The notes beneath the pieces are model-generated. The model did not search any database and was not told the DNA's origin. It saw only the letters and a list, made by a program, of their open reading frames with translations. Below are positions 24,276 to 35,399 of a stretch of 64,000 nt of DNA, in pieces. Position numbers and translations under genes: made by a program. The DNA is from Pectinophora gossypiella (taxonomy: Eukaryota > Arthropoda > Insecta > Lepidoptera > Gelechiidae). Within the stretch, counting starts at the first letter, position 1. Each line of letters begins with the position of its first letter. Where the stretch lies: the NCBI RefSeq assembly GCF_024362695.1, contig NC_065423.1, positions 4,705,001-4,769,000 on the forward strand, in the 5' to 3' direction.

Positions 24276-27200
24276 ATGGCAGGTCGCAGTGGATTTGATG
24301 ATGGAAATCCGAGGTATTTATTTTATTATCTTACTTTTATCACGTTTAATTGCATACCAATAGATGCACTAACTATTCCTGTAAATGAATTTCAAAACGG
24401 CTACGCAATTTAACCATTTCTTGTAATTAAATTTGCTTGTTTTGACAACGCGATAACATTGAATGAAAGTGTGATTTTTAGAGAATCTTCTGGTTTTATA
24501 TACTTATGGTGGGTGGTAAAGGTTCAAGTGCGATAACTCCAGCCATATATACTGAAGGAATAGTGTGTGCAAGAGATTTTGTAGGTTATACTGCACCATG
24601 GTGACTATGACTGTGGCAGGGACTTCGGCGGCGGCAGGAGGACGCTGGGTGGTCGTCCGCTGCCTACCGAGCCCCCTTACAAGGCGTACGTCGGAAATCT
24701 ACCCTCAGGCATCATACAAGGCGATATTAACAGAATTTTTCCTGTAAGTATTGTGGTATTTTTTCTTTTACAATGAAGAATTTTTTCGCATCATTCTATT
24801 CCGGCGTCACGAAACTCACGGTTCTGGCTATACACAATTAGTACGCGAAGTTTAATGACTAAGATGGTAGAGATTACTAAAAAATCTTGATATAGGCATC
24901 TATATTACAGTTGTGCATAACTAAAGAATTTACGGTCCAATGATCAGAAGTCATCATTATCTATCAGTTAATGCTTCAGGGGATCTCATCTTTACTACAG
25001 CTGCTATGCAGTTGTTATATTAAATATCTGTACAATTTTTGTATTCAATTGATGTGTTTTACTGGATATACCTTCATATTTACTAGAGTAGAAAGCAGAC
25101 GAAAATGATATTGAGATTAAAATGTTTATACTAGACATATGAAACCTTCTTATCTATCTCAGTTCGCATTGAGAAGGTTACAGGTAGAATAAAGTATTCT
25201 GTCACCTTGCTTTGAAGGCCACACATTAGCAGACTCAATCAGGCCAGTACCTATAAATATGAATTTCTCATACTATGTTCAAAATTAAGTTGATAATTCA
25301 ACAATTCGTCTGGAAAAAAGACCTGTTGTTTTATATATTTTCCTTATTAATTTAGATTATTGTACACAAACAAATTATATAAAAGCTCAACCATTGAGTT
25401 TGTACATTAATAAAAGAAAAAGATGGGCTAAAAAAGAAAGTGGTAATGTTATATGTGAGTTCTAAAACAGACATCAAGAATAAGATAAAGGAGCTTCATA
25501 CATAACATAATCTCACAACATTGCAAGATGAACTAAGTACCCACACCTTATTACCAAGCTTTCTGTTACTTTTTAAGAGTTTCATGTTTAGAATAAAATG
25601 ATGTAGGTATTTAATAATATCTGTATTTCTATTATTTGTATGTTAATAATCTTCAGGCAATTACCAAATGATAATGGATTGCAAATTAATTAACATTGTA
25701 TGTTCAAAGGACATAATTGGTATAAAACTGCTCAGTAACTAGGTATTTTGAAAGAAAAGACAGGTTATCAATCTTCTACATACAAAACTATTCTATTACT
25801 AACTTCAAATGGAGGAATTTAGACAATCAGAAGGCTCATTTCAGAAAAACAGCGCATACCTTTTGCAGTATAGAAATCAAACAGAAGTAAAAAGATAAGA
25901 GTATTTTTATTTATATGGTCTTCAAGACCAAGTCAATTTAAAATCTAAACTCCATTATTCAACTCTTATGTCTAGAGTGGGTGTATAAATACTATACACC
26001 TTGCCTAACCCTTTGGTGATATGGGCGTGATGCGATGATGTTATGTCTGGAAATAATTAGGAAGATATAATTAGGAAAACTTCTGAGACCTAGAGAATGT
26101 TATGAGAAGTGACAATTCTAAATAAGGAATTTTTAAGATTATTCAACTAGCTACAAAATTACAATTGCCAAAAGGATAAGGTATAGGTATATTTGCTGAT
26201 AAAATGGTGATTGAATTACCACAGTTAGGATAATCCCGAATTTTATTTGTTGACAGCAACCTACTATTTACTTGCCACTGCTTAGTGCAACAGCACAGCA
26301 GTCCCTGTGGCATCAGCACAAATGAAAATAGCTGAACTTAGACTGTTCATTTGTACCCGGTCTGTCCACTTACCCAAATAACATTGTACACTAAAACCTT
26401 GCAGCTTCTTCATTATATTTTACGTCATCAGTTATTGGTCCTGCCACTTGCTAATTCCTTGAGTAACATATTTTTTTATATCTGGAAGCCTGAAGCTTCT
26501 AACTGAGAAGCTTCTGTTGAAGTTTTGACAGTAACTAATCAGTTTTATCCTTTCATAATTAGTATTTCTTTTTCTATTGTGTCGATGGCAAATTATTTGA
26601 AATTGACCGATGTTTTGTCAGTCTTTCTGAATATTTGTCTTTGTAGGTATTATGATTCAAAATAATTACCAGAGCTGGTATGATGCGTACTGCCCCAGAT
26701 TGTTACCACCATTTTATTGAATTTTACATGTCTTTGTTTCCAGGACCTAGCTATTAAAAATGTGAGGCTAGTGATGGACAGAGACACTGACAAATTCAAA
26801 GGATTCTGCTATGTAGAGTTTGAGTATCTGGAGGATTTGATCAAGGCGATTGAAATGAACGGCGCTCTCAACGTAGATGGTAATTTTGTCAAAATTGATG
26901 TGGCTGAAGAAAAAAGAAGCGACAGGTGAGTCAACTCGTGCACACACGCTCTATAACGTCACCTTATAGCGGCAATCGCGTAAGAGCTTCTTTCAAAAAT
27001 TACCTTCAGATGTGTTTTCTTAACAAAAACTCATAATAGACAAGCTAACCTTTTGACCGGGAATGAAGGTCAAAATTTGTAGTGTCAATTATTAATCGAA
27101 CGAAATTAAATTAATTGAAAGAAATCGAGAAGAGAGTGTGACAAAAAGGCGTTTTCATAATTATTAAACATATTATTTAACATCTTTAGATTTAAGCGAA

Positions 27201-29248
27201 CATCCTTTGAGAAAGAAAGAAACCTATGTTAACTGACCCGATCGCATAATACTATAACCATGTATATCATTGTACATTTCAGAGGGGGCGGTTTTGACCG
27301 CGGGCGGCGGGATGGTGGTGGCGGCGGCGGGGGCGGTGGTGGCGGGCGCGACGCAGGCCGCGACGGCCGCGGGGGCGGTGGCGGCGGCGGTTTCCGAAGA
27401 GACGGCGGTCGCGGTACGTACGACCACTTCGACGGCCTCGACCGCCGCGCGCCGCGGCACCAGGGTGGAGGGTTCACACACGGTAACATTGCTTTACTAA
27501 CCGCTCCGAACATGTCCTGAACAAAAATATAATGTGATGTTCCACAGAGTAACTACAGTGCGGTAAAAGTCGTATAATACAAGGGAATAGCTCTGCTCAG
27601 GTGATGTGCTGCTATTTATATTTCTACTACACTTGAATTAATGTAGGGGTGGTCGGTAAAGTTTACACAGATTTTACTAAATATAGTATTTTTTGTCGAA
27701 AATCTGCCCCTAAAGTGTAACAAACCTGAGATACATCTGGATCGTTTTGTATTGAGCAGGTCATAATTGCGCGTAAAATGTAAAGTTAATCTTCAAAAGA
27801 ATGTCACATTATATTAAAAAATATTATTTCGATGTTGTATCTGTATTCTATTTTTAGATAGATACATAAAATTTTACTTTTTGATTTATTTGTAGGAATG
27901 TATTCAGGACATGTGTTTGTCTGCCACTGCATTAATGTTCACTTAGTAACTTCACTTCATATCATGTTATTTTATTATAAGATGTAAGATCAGTACCTTG
28001 ACTCACCATGACATCATACTGGAGGTGAAATTAATCAGGTATAGTACAAATGTGTGAAGGATTTTTGTTTTTGGTTTTGATTTACAGATTTGCGTTAACA
28101 TTATTGCTTTACCACTCATTCATTAACAAGACTAATTTTAATTAAAATCTTATCACCACATTTGTATTTAATATTTGACAATTTGTTTTCATTAAATTGA
28201 TAACTGAATCACACATGTGTTGGAGAAATAAGCTTATTCTGTCTTAAATTTGGAATTATTAGTATAGTGTTTAAATAAAGAAAGTAATTTCGTATTATAA
28301 TAAATACTTCTGTGATATAAACCTGTTAAATCAGCTAAATTAAAATAGCATCCTGGAAAAAGATATGAATGTTTTCATGCTTTATGTAATATAGGTAACA
28401 TATCAGCATCACCAAATTTCAAAATTCACGAATGTTAAATTTTAGCCTTGTCTTTAGAACTGTCTCCGTCAATGTCAGAAGTCAATATCCATGCCCTATA
28501 AGCTTACTTAATGCCTCACTTTATTTGGGTAAGCTGTGCTCAGATAGTATATTATATGCGGATGCACCATGCAGAGCGCGAGCGAGGTGGCGGCGGCGGC
28601 GGTGGCGGCGGGCCGGCTGGCGGCGCGGGCGGCGAGCGGTGGGGCGAGCGCGAGGGCGGGCGCGGGTCGCGCGGCGCCAGCGAGGAGCCGCGCGGCGCCG
28701 GCGAGTGGAGCCGCATGGGCGGCGCGCGCGGGCCCGCCGCCGGCTCCGCGCGCCCGCGGCGCAACTTCGACGACATGCCGCCCGCGCGGCCCTCCGACCA
28801 TCACCCGCCCGGCGGGGCTGGACCCGGTATGTGGCACATTTTTATTTTGCCTGTCGTACCAGATAAAGGAGACTGATCCGTTTCAGATTTTGTCAGTTTA
28901 AAAAATATTGAATTTATTTGACTTGCCATTTTGGCTCCGGTTACCGTTATATCTATTGTTCGACAAATTAAAAGTATTTCTGCTTAGTTATTGTGTATGT
29001 TAACTGGTTTCATAGACTTGCCCCCTAATCTATTTTGATTTTCATTTAAAAACTGTTTGGTACTAACTTGAAAAAATATTAAAGGTAACGCGCCGCGCCC
29101 AGACACGACGGGCAGGCCCAAACTGAAACTAGAGCCGCGGACAGTGAAAGAGCCGGTGAACTCGCTCGCGGCGACCAGCCAGGCATCCTCGATATTCGGC
29201 GGCGCGCGGCCGCGGGAAGAACGGCTCAAAGAGCTGGCGGGCGAGTAG
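24276..29248 (+). CDS. eIF4H: Eukaryotic translation initiation factor 4H
   Basis: Exons are 24276-24313, 24620-24743, 26744-26925, 27283-27482, 28575-28826 and 29085-29248; phases join to 320 codons (319 aa). A single RRM follows the PTEPPYKAYVGNLPSG start, with RNP2 AYVGNL and RNP1 KGFCYVEF. Exons 4-5 encode Gly-runs and RGG-type repeats. The C-terminus (RPKLKLEPRTVKEPVN, SSIFGGARPREE) matches the conserved eIF4H tail. eIF4H stimulates the eIF4A helicase during mRNA scanning in the cytoplasm. The exon 2 acceptor at 24619 is the only one in phase but has a poor pyrimidine tract, so that boundary is least certain. An in-frame ATG at 24264 would add four residues, but 24276 has better context. 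AATAAA is at 29871-29876. The 2-kb intron 2 and 1.1-kb intron 4 show nothing recognisable. Confidence 0.93.
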
Positions 29249-30285
29249 ACGCCGCCGCCCCGCGCCGGCCCCGCGCCGGACCACTCCGCTCCGAGTGTAC
29301 ATGTATCGTCCCGACGCCCAACCCTCTGTGTGCCCCGATATTTAAAGTGCAGATAAATTGTATATGAACTCGAAGATTTTGTTAGGTTATGAGGTTGTAA
29401 ATCATTTTTATCATATATTTTGTTAGCTTTATTATGTGTATCTATGAGCTTATTATTGTTTTTAGCGCTGGTTGTGCCTCATTTTTGAGCGGACAGGATC
29501 GGTGTATAGCTTGGTTAATTCGCAGTATTTAAATTGCTAGTGTATTATGTTTCTCACATCATAAATTGTCTGGGCTTGTGTGTACGATCAACTTTGTGCA
29601 TAATATTTAATAAGTTCTCAAATTCAACTTGGAGGAAAATACATTTTTTGGTTCATTTTGTTATTACAGTTTTTGTAATAATAACATAATATTATTTTTA
29701 TTTTACTATATAATGTGGCGATTAGAGCTTCGTAACTGATTCTCTGTTGTAATTGTTTATCATTTTATTGATTGTTTAGTTTGTTAGGTCGTGAAAATTA
29801 ATCATTGAATGAGTAATTATGAAACATAATTTAAGAGTTGATAATATGGTGATGTAATTACGGTGTCATTAATAAATTAACTTCCACGTACTTGGATTTC
29901 TACTTTATTAGATAATGTCTATTGTCATAAGATATGCGGCAAAGAAATTCAAATAAAAAAATCGCAAAATTGTAACTGAACATAGAAAATGAATAAAAAG
30001 TGAATTCTTTGTAATCGTGGGTTTATATGGAGAGCCTTGTGATAATTCCTCTTGTGTTCCTAAATAATAGAGAGAGGTGGCCTTCCACCCTCAGTGTCAA
30101 AGATTTATATGTATTGTATTTTTTTTGGTACACCACTCTATTGCTTTATTGATGCACATTAGTTTTCAGAGCAAACCCACAATCCTCTTTTTAATTAAGA
30201 AACATAAGGCAGATTCTTGTGCTATAGAAAAATCAAACATTTTAAATATATCATGTAATTATAACATTGACTATTCAGAAGGGAG

Positions 30286-30480
30286 ATGAGTCCTGGGTTC
30301 AGCTCTGAAGTAAGTACTTTCTTATTCTGAATCAAAAGGGAAACCTAATGTGGTGTGTATTTGTCTTTGTGGTAGGCAAAAGACCATGGAAAGTATTATA
30401 ATTTTGATCGAAGGGATGTGCACTGGTGTGATGAATGGACTGACCACAAAGCAACGAGTCACTTTACCAAGCATACCTGA
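30286..30480 (+). CDS. Candidate small spliced ORF, 42 aa
   Basis: ATG at 30286 opens MSPGFSSE, followed by a strong GTAAGT donor at 30310. An acceptor TTTGTGGTAG ends at 30375. The second exon (30376-30480), joined in phase 0, reads AKDHGKYYNFDRRDVHWCDE and continues to TGA. Its composition (aromatic and charged) looks protein-like, but no family is recognised and no poly(A) signal was seen. It lies between the convergent eIF4H and ELP5 and could be chance or a pseudogene remnant. Confidence 0.25.
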
Positions 30481-30657
30481 GGCTGCTTTCACATTGGCGT
30501 TTTTCCTCAGCGGAGCGACACCGCAGCAACCACGTGGCGGGATCTGATGTCGAAAGAAAAAGACTAGTGTGTAAGAAACCTAATTATTGTAGATAATATA
30601 AAAATAAGAGGGTTTTCGGGAAGAAAATCACCAGAAAGACAATAACATTTGAATAAT

Positions 30658-30663
30658 TTTATT
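30658..30663 (-). terminator. ELP5 poly(A) signal overlapping the stop codon
   Basis: On the minus strand the stop and signal read TGAATAAA: the last base of TGA is the first base of AATAAA. No other AATAAA was seen in the next 100 bp, implying a 3' UTR of only tens of nucleotides. Confidence 0.6.
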
Positions 30664-31424
30664 CATATGTCTAAATCCTCATCAGGGTCTTCTTCATCCC
30701 AGTCATCAACAGCATCTGGTTCATAGTACACTTTGCTCTCGCCTTCATTGATTTTGCTCATGTAAGGGAGTTTAAGCTTATACTTCTCAAGCTTGTCAGT
30801 TTGGTCTACTTCTATCTTGAATGTGGTCAAGTTACCAGGTAGTGGCTTTTCTGGCTCCTCTTCCTTTTTCTCTGCTTTGACAATAGGCACAGTTTTCAAT
30901 ACACCAGTTCTATTATCCAATGTCAATATCTCCTCGGACTTGACAACTTTGCCACTCTTTTTCAACTGAATATTGACTTTACAAGGATCCGTCTTATCAT
31001 ATGAAATGATAGCACTAGCAATGTGATTTAGATGTATCCGAAGCTTTGAGTAATGTGGTAAACAATCCTTGTGCAATACTAATATTATTTGTGCAACATT
31101 TTGGTTCGACAGAAACCTTTTAATATTTTCCAAACATTTACTCCAACTTAAACATATTGCCATTTGGTTAACAGAGTCAACGATAACAGAACATTTGCCA
31201 CTTGTATACTTATCATATAAATCTGGATCATATTCCTTATAATAAATAATGTTTTGTTTTTCTTTCAAAATATTTCTCCAGTTTGAAGCAGGTTGTTCAT
31301 AACAAAATAAGTTCAAACTAGTTTTCTCCTGTTGCACAAGATCTAGAAGTAAAGGTAAGATATTTTTATTACCATCATCTTCTATTAATAAGAGTGGAGC
31401 AGTTCTTAGCTTGAATAAAGTCAT
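30663..31424 (-). CDS. ELP5: Elongator complex protein 5
   Basis: A single uninterrupted exon of 253 codons. The N-terminal part has the alternating strands and helices of the RecA-like Elp4-Elp6 family without a Walker A motif, as expected for ELP5. The C-terminus KLPYMSKIN, then YYEPDAVDDWDEEDPDEDLDI, is the hallmark of ELP5. It acts in the Elp456 ring of Elongator, needed for wobble-uridine modification of tRNA (family knowledge). It is head to head with SIRT4, 465 bp apart. The stop codon overlaps a poly(A) signal (next entry). Confidence 0.93.
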   Translation of the reverse strand: MTLFKLRTAPLLLIEDDGNKNILPLLLDLVQQEKTSLNLFCYEQPASNWRNILKEKQNIIYYKEYDPDLYDKYTSGKCSVIVDSVNQMAICLSWSKCLENIKRFLSNQNVAQIILVLHKDCLPHYSKLRIHLNHIASAIISYDKTDPCKVNIQLKKSGKVVKSEEILTLDNRTGVLKTVPIVKAEKKEEEPEKPLPGNLTTFKIEVDQTDKLEKYKLKLPYMSKINEGESKVYYEPDAVDDWDEEDPDEDLDI

Positions 31425-31889
31425 TATTTATTATATTTATCAACGAAGTAACGATTGGGTCTAACCTCAAAACGTGGGTTGATGTGTTTTTTTTAATTTT
31501 GACTTGATTTCTAGTTTCTATAAAAGAACATAGAAAGCCTATAAAAGGTTTTACTATTTGAGAACAGTTCTGTTATAATAAGAAAGCAAAATTCATTTTT
31601 AATCAACACGCGATCGCATTTTTTTATTTTACAATTTTTTTATTTATTATACTTCACACTAACAATCCATCCGCTATCTAAATCGTGCCAAAAATATCAG
31701 ATCAGGCTGTATGATGCTTCATTTCATTGAGCATGTATTCACTACGTTTTTGAGCAAAACAAATGTCAAAAATAAATAAAAAAAAAAGTACCAGTGTAAA
31801 GTGTAAGTTGAAAGTTCCGTCTATTTTTCTTGTTTTGTATTGTATTTTATTTATATTATTTAAACAGTAAAATAATTTTACACTACAGA
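31425..31889. promoter_or_regulatory. Divergent promoter region ELP5 / SIRT4
   Basis: 465 bp between start codons. It includes CACGCGATCGCA at about 31607 in otherwise AT-rich sequence. No TATA box stands out. Shared control is inferred from spacing only. Confidence 0.45.
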
Positions 31890-33100
31890 ATGTTACAAAG
31901 GGTTGCACCGTATAATTTTAAGATTCTCACTCGACAAATAACCTGTGTACCAAAGCATAAACCCCCAGATCAAAATGACATTGAGAAGCTCAAAGACTTC
32001 TTGATTCATCAGAAGAAACTGCTTGTTCTTACGGGAGCTGGAATTTCTACAGAATCTGGTAAGTCGTTTAATACATTAAATGTGATAGATAATAATGAAT
32101 GTGATCTGTATTGGGTTATATAAATTGACTCTATATTCATTTTTTCAGGCATACCAGACTACAGATCTGAAGAAGTTGGGATGTATGCTCGGAGCAATCA
32201 CAAGCCTATCCAGTACCAAGAGTTTGTGAAGTATCCTAGAGTGAGGCAGAGGTATTGGGCCAGAAATTTTGTTGGGTGGCCAAGGTTCAGTTCTGTACAG
32301 CCAAATGCATCACACCATTCAGTTAGAGAACTGGAAAAGGTTACCAAAATTCTATGTAAAAAAAGATTTTGTTTTTTGCAAGCCTAAAATTCACACTACT
32401 GGGCTAAAGGCCTCACCCCTATTTTTCCATCTATGTTTCTTAAGTTGTTTTTTTTTCTCAGGCAGGTAAAGTAACTGCCATAGTAACACAGAATGTGGAC
32501 CGACTCCATCATAAGGCTGGTTCAGAGAATGTGATAGAGCTCCATGGTACTGGCTACATAGTGAAATGTCTGAGATGTCCATATGAGATCAGTAGAGAAG
32601 TGCTACAAGAGGAACTAATGCAGAACAATCCTGATATGGAAAGCAGTTTCTCCATGATAAGGCCCGATGGTGATGTAGAATTATCCAAAGTAAGTTTACA
32701 CAATTAATGTGCGAGAGGTTTCTACTAATTGATACAAACAGATATTAATTATTCATGAATTATCTTACAGGAGCAAGTTGAAAGGTTCAAGACACCTCTG
32801 TGCCCAAAATGTGAAGGTCCTTTGAAACCTGACATTGTATTTTTCGGTGATAATGTTCCTAAGCTGAGAGTAGATCAGGTTAGGGCAGCTACTACCAATA
32901 GTGATGGTATATTTGTCCTAGGATCAACATTAACTGTTTACTCAAGTTATAGAATAATTTTACAAGCAAAAGAAGAGAAGAAACGTGTTGCTGTGCTCAA
33001 TATAGGACCTACAAGAGCTGATGACATTATAGATCTTAAAATATCTGCAAAATGTGGTGATATACTACCAGAGTTGTGTAAATCTATATTATGTACCTGA
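31890..33100 (+). CDS. SIRT4: NAD-dependent protein lipoamidase/deacylase sirtuin-4
   Basis: Exons are 31890-32058, 32149-32339, 32462-32689 and 32771-33100; phases join to 306 codons (305 aa). It shows the NAD-binding GAGIS, then IPDYRS, RQRYWARNFVGWP (class II sirtuin), TQNVD at 129-133 and catalytic His148 in ELHG. The four zinc Cys are 156, 159, 207 and 210. PDIVFFGD and the C-terminal LNIGPTRADD match SIRT4 closely. A basic Arg/Lys-bearing N-terminus fits mitochondrial import, the known SIRT4 location. The exon 2 donor (AAG then GTTACC) is non-consensus but required by phase and homology. AATAAA is at 33188-33193. Confidence 0.95.
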
Positions 33101-33193
33101 TTTATTGTAATTAATAAGTTATAAAGTTCTACCTCGTAGTAATATAATTCAAGAGATGTTATTTTTATAATTGTTGTTAAAATTAGAAATAAA

Positions 33194-35104
33194 ATAATAT
33201 ATTGACAATGGCATTTCATTTTAATAATTGTATAAAAAAAAGAAGGAAGATTACAAAATGGTTTTCACATGTGAGTGGCCAATTAGTCACTAGATTTCAT
33301 ATAAGAAAAATAATCGAGTAACAGATTTCATAGCTGATTCAAAACAATTGTTGACTATTGAGGGAACTACGTGCTAGATGCTGTGGCCGACCAAGTTTCA
33401 TTGTTGCTATGTGATTTGGGAAAGCAATGTTTCGTATTTTCAAAGCTTATCAATACTTTCATAATGTTTGAAGTTATTCCAATACCAGTTATTAAACAAC
33501 AAAACTCGACATACACAGCATTATAAATAAATAAAAACAACCTTATTGTATACCTATGACTGTTATGACAAATTAGATTCAAGTAAATGGACCGGAACTA
33601 AAGAATCATGAGATCACATCATTTCCAATCTAAAACATATTGACTTTGATACAACAATATAAAAACGAAATTATAGGCCTAATGTAACAAGATATCAAAG
33701 AATGTGACAGCTAGAAGTGGAATATAAAATAACAGATTTATATACTTTAAGTAATTTTGAGCAATACAAATCCAGGGCACTTGAGAAAGATTTTTTTTCA
33801 GTTTTAAACTTTATAATGACCACATTCTTTGTTACCTTTTTGGTTAACTTATTGGTCGTTTTTAAAGTCAGAATATGAAGCATTATATTATGTAATATTT
33901 AAAATTTGTTTCATTACACTAACGGCAGTGATCCAAACATGTAGTATGATTTGTACACTAACGGCGCGTTAAAATTAGTGCCTGGTCATGTCTAACATTT
34001 AATAACTTATTATTACTATAGAAATCTGCAATATACGCTGAAGTTTAGATATTGCCGACGGAGTAATCTCTCACACGATATCCTCCATGCAGCCCCCGTG
34101 GCATGGTGTCCGCTTACGGCTCATATCGCGGGCTTTCACCAATAAATATACGCCGCCTACATCGATAAATACGCAGCGTCGGTTGGTCGCAGCTCGTCTG
34201 CCGATATTTGTCGCGTCTAGCGTCGATAGCGTGTACCGTGACGCGGAGGCAGGAGCACTGCACTAAACATTCAATCCAACGCGCCAATACAATTGATCAC
34301 TAGAAGTGACTTCCTTTTAACATAAATCAAGACTGCCATCAATTTCGAAAATTGGTTCACTTATCCTATTCATTGTTCTTCTTCATCACATTTAAAACAA
34401 ATATTTTTTTTCATCGCACGGATTAATGGTTTTGGTCGTTTGATAGCATTCGCGACTTATTTAATCATAAAATTATTGGTATATTCAAATGATCAAAATT
34501 ATCCACACGCGCGCATTTCACTTTTTGTTTTATTTCACTTTTGCCTATTAATCATACTAATGAATCAGGAACTTATCTATTGATGTATCCCTAATTACGT
34601 TGACACGCACGTTTGTGAACAATCTGCACAGGAACGTGTAATGGGAAACATTAAAAATGCACCTTATATTCTACAGAACATCAAATTTCAAATTTGTTTT
34701 TGGCTGGCCTGTAGTTTCAACTGTCAATGCAAACCAGAATCATCACTTTATTACTCTCTACCAGTTTTCTTTTTACAAGATAAAACTCTAGTTTTGGTTG
34801 TAATTTTGGTACAATACCTACTTATACATAGTATTCTTTGAACTCTAAAGTTTTATCTTATAAAGCAAACAGTGCTATCATTGCTGGACTCATTTGGTTA
34901 CACACAGACCTGGCACAATTTCAATACCTCGATTGGCTTATAGACATATCAACACTTACTTAGTTTAGTTCTAGTTTACAAACATTAGAGCTACATAGGC
35001 TTACATAGGTAATGCACTATCCAGAACCCCTGCCTCCAGATTTAAGGAAAACAATGGTAGTAGCTCGACTGGGAATCTTTTAATGGTTTAATATCTTTTT
35101 TTAA
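33194..35104. other. Interval between convergent SIRT4 and PP4c
   Basis: Mostly AT-rich without recognised exons. One CpG-richer patch (about 34060-34270) stands out; see findings. Minus-strand AATAAA signals for PP4c are at 35105-35110 and 35182-35187. Confidence 0.45.
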
Positions 35105-35399
35105 TTTATTGATAAATCTTTTAGTTTTTAATCACTTTTATTTCTAAGTTATTTCCAAAATATTGATTAGATAACTTAAGTTTTATTGTTAGTAGTCGAA
35201 CATCCATATAAACTTTAGATATAATGTTCTATGTAACCAAATGTTCCACTTATGGGCACGTATCTTGCGCTTAGGTCTTACCTTACAATCCGTTTAGTTT
35301 ACCAGTCTTAAAATCACAATTAAATTACACATTGAAATGTTTTGTCACTACATTAAAACCGTAATACTAGTCGCTGACGTAATGTATTGTCTATGAACA

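Noticed and set aside
24585..24619. Earlier acceptor for eIF4H exon 2 that would add residues resembling YDCGRDFGGG
   Set aside because: No AG upstream of 24619 has the phase needed after the exon 1 donor at 24313; kept as the weakest boundary.
28432..28901. Several long overlapping frames on both strands
   Set aside because: They are shadow frames of the GC-rich RGG-coding eIF4H exon 28575-28826.
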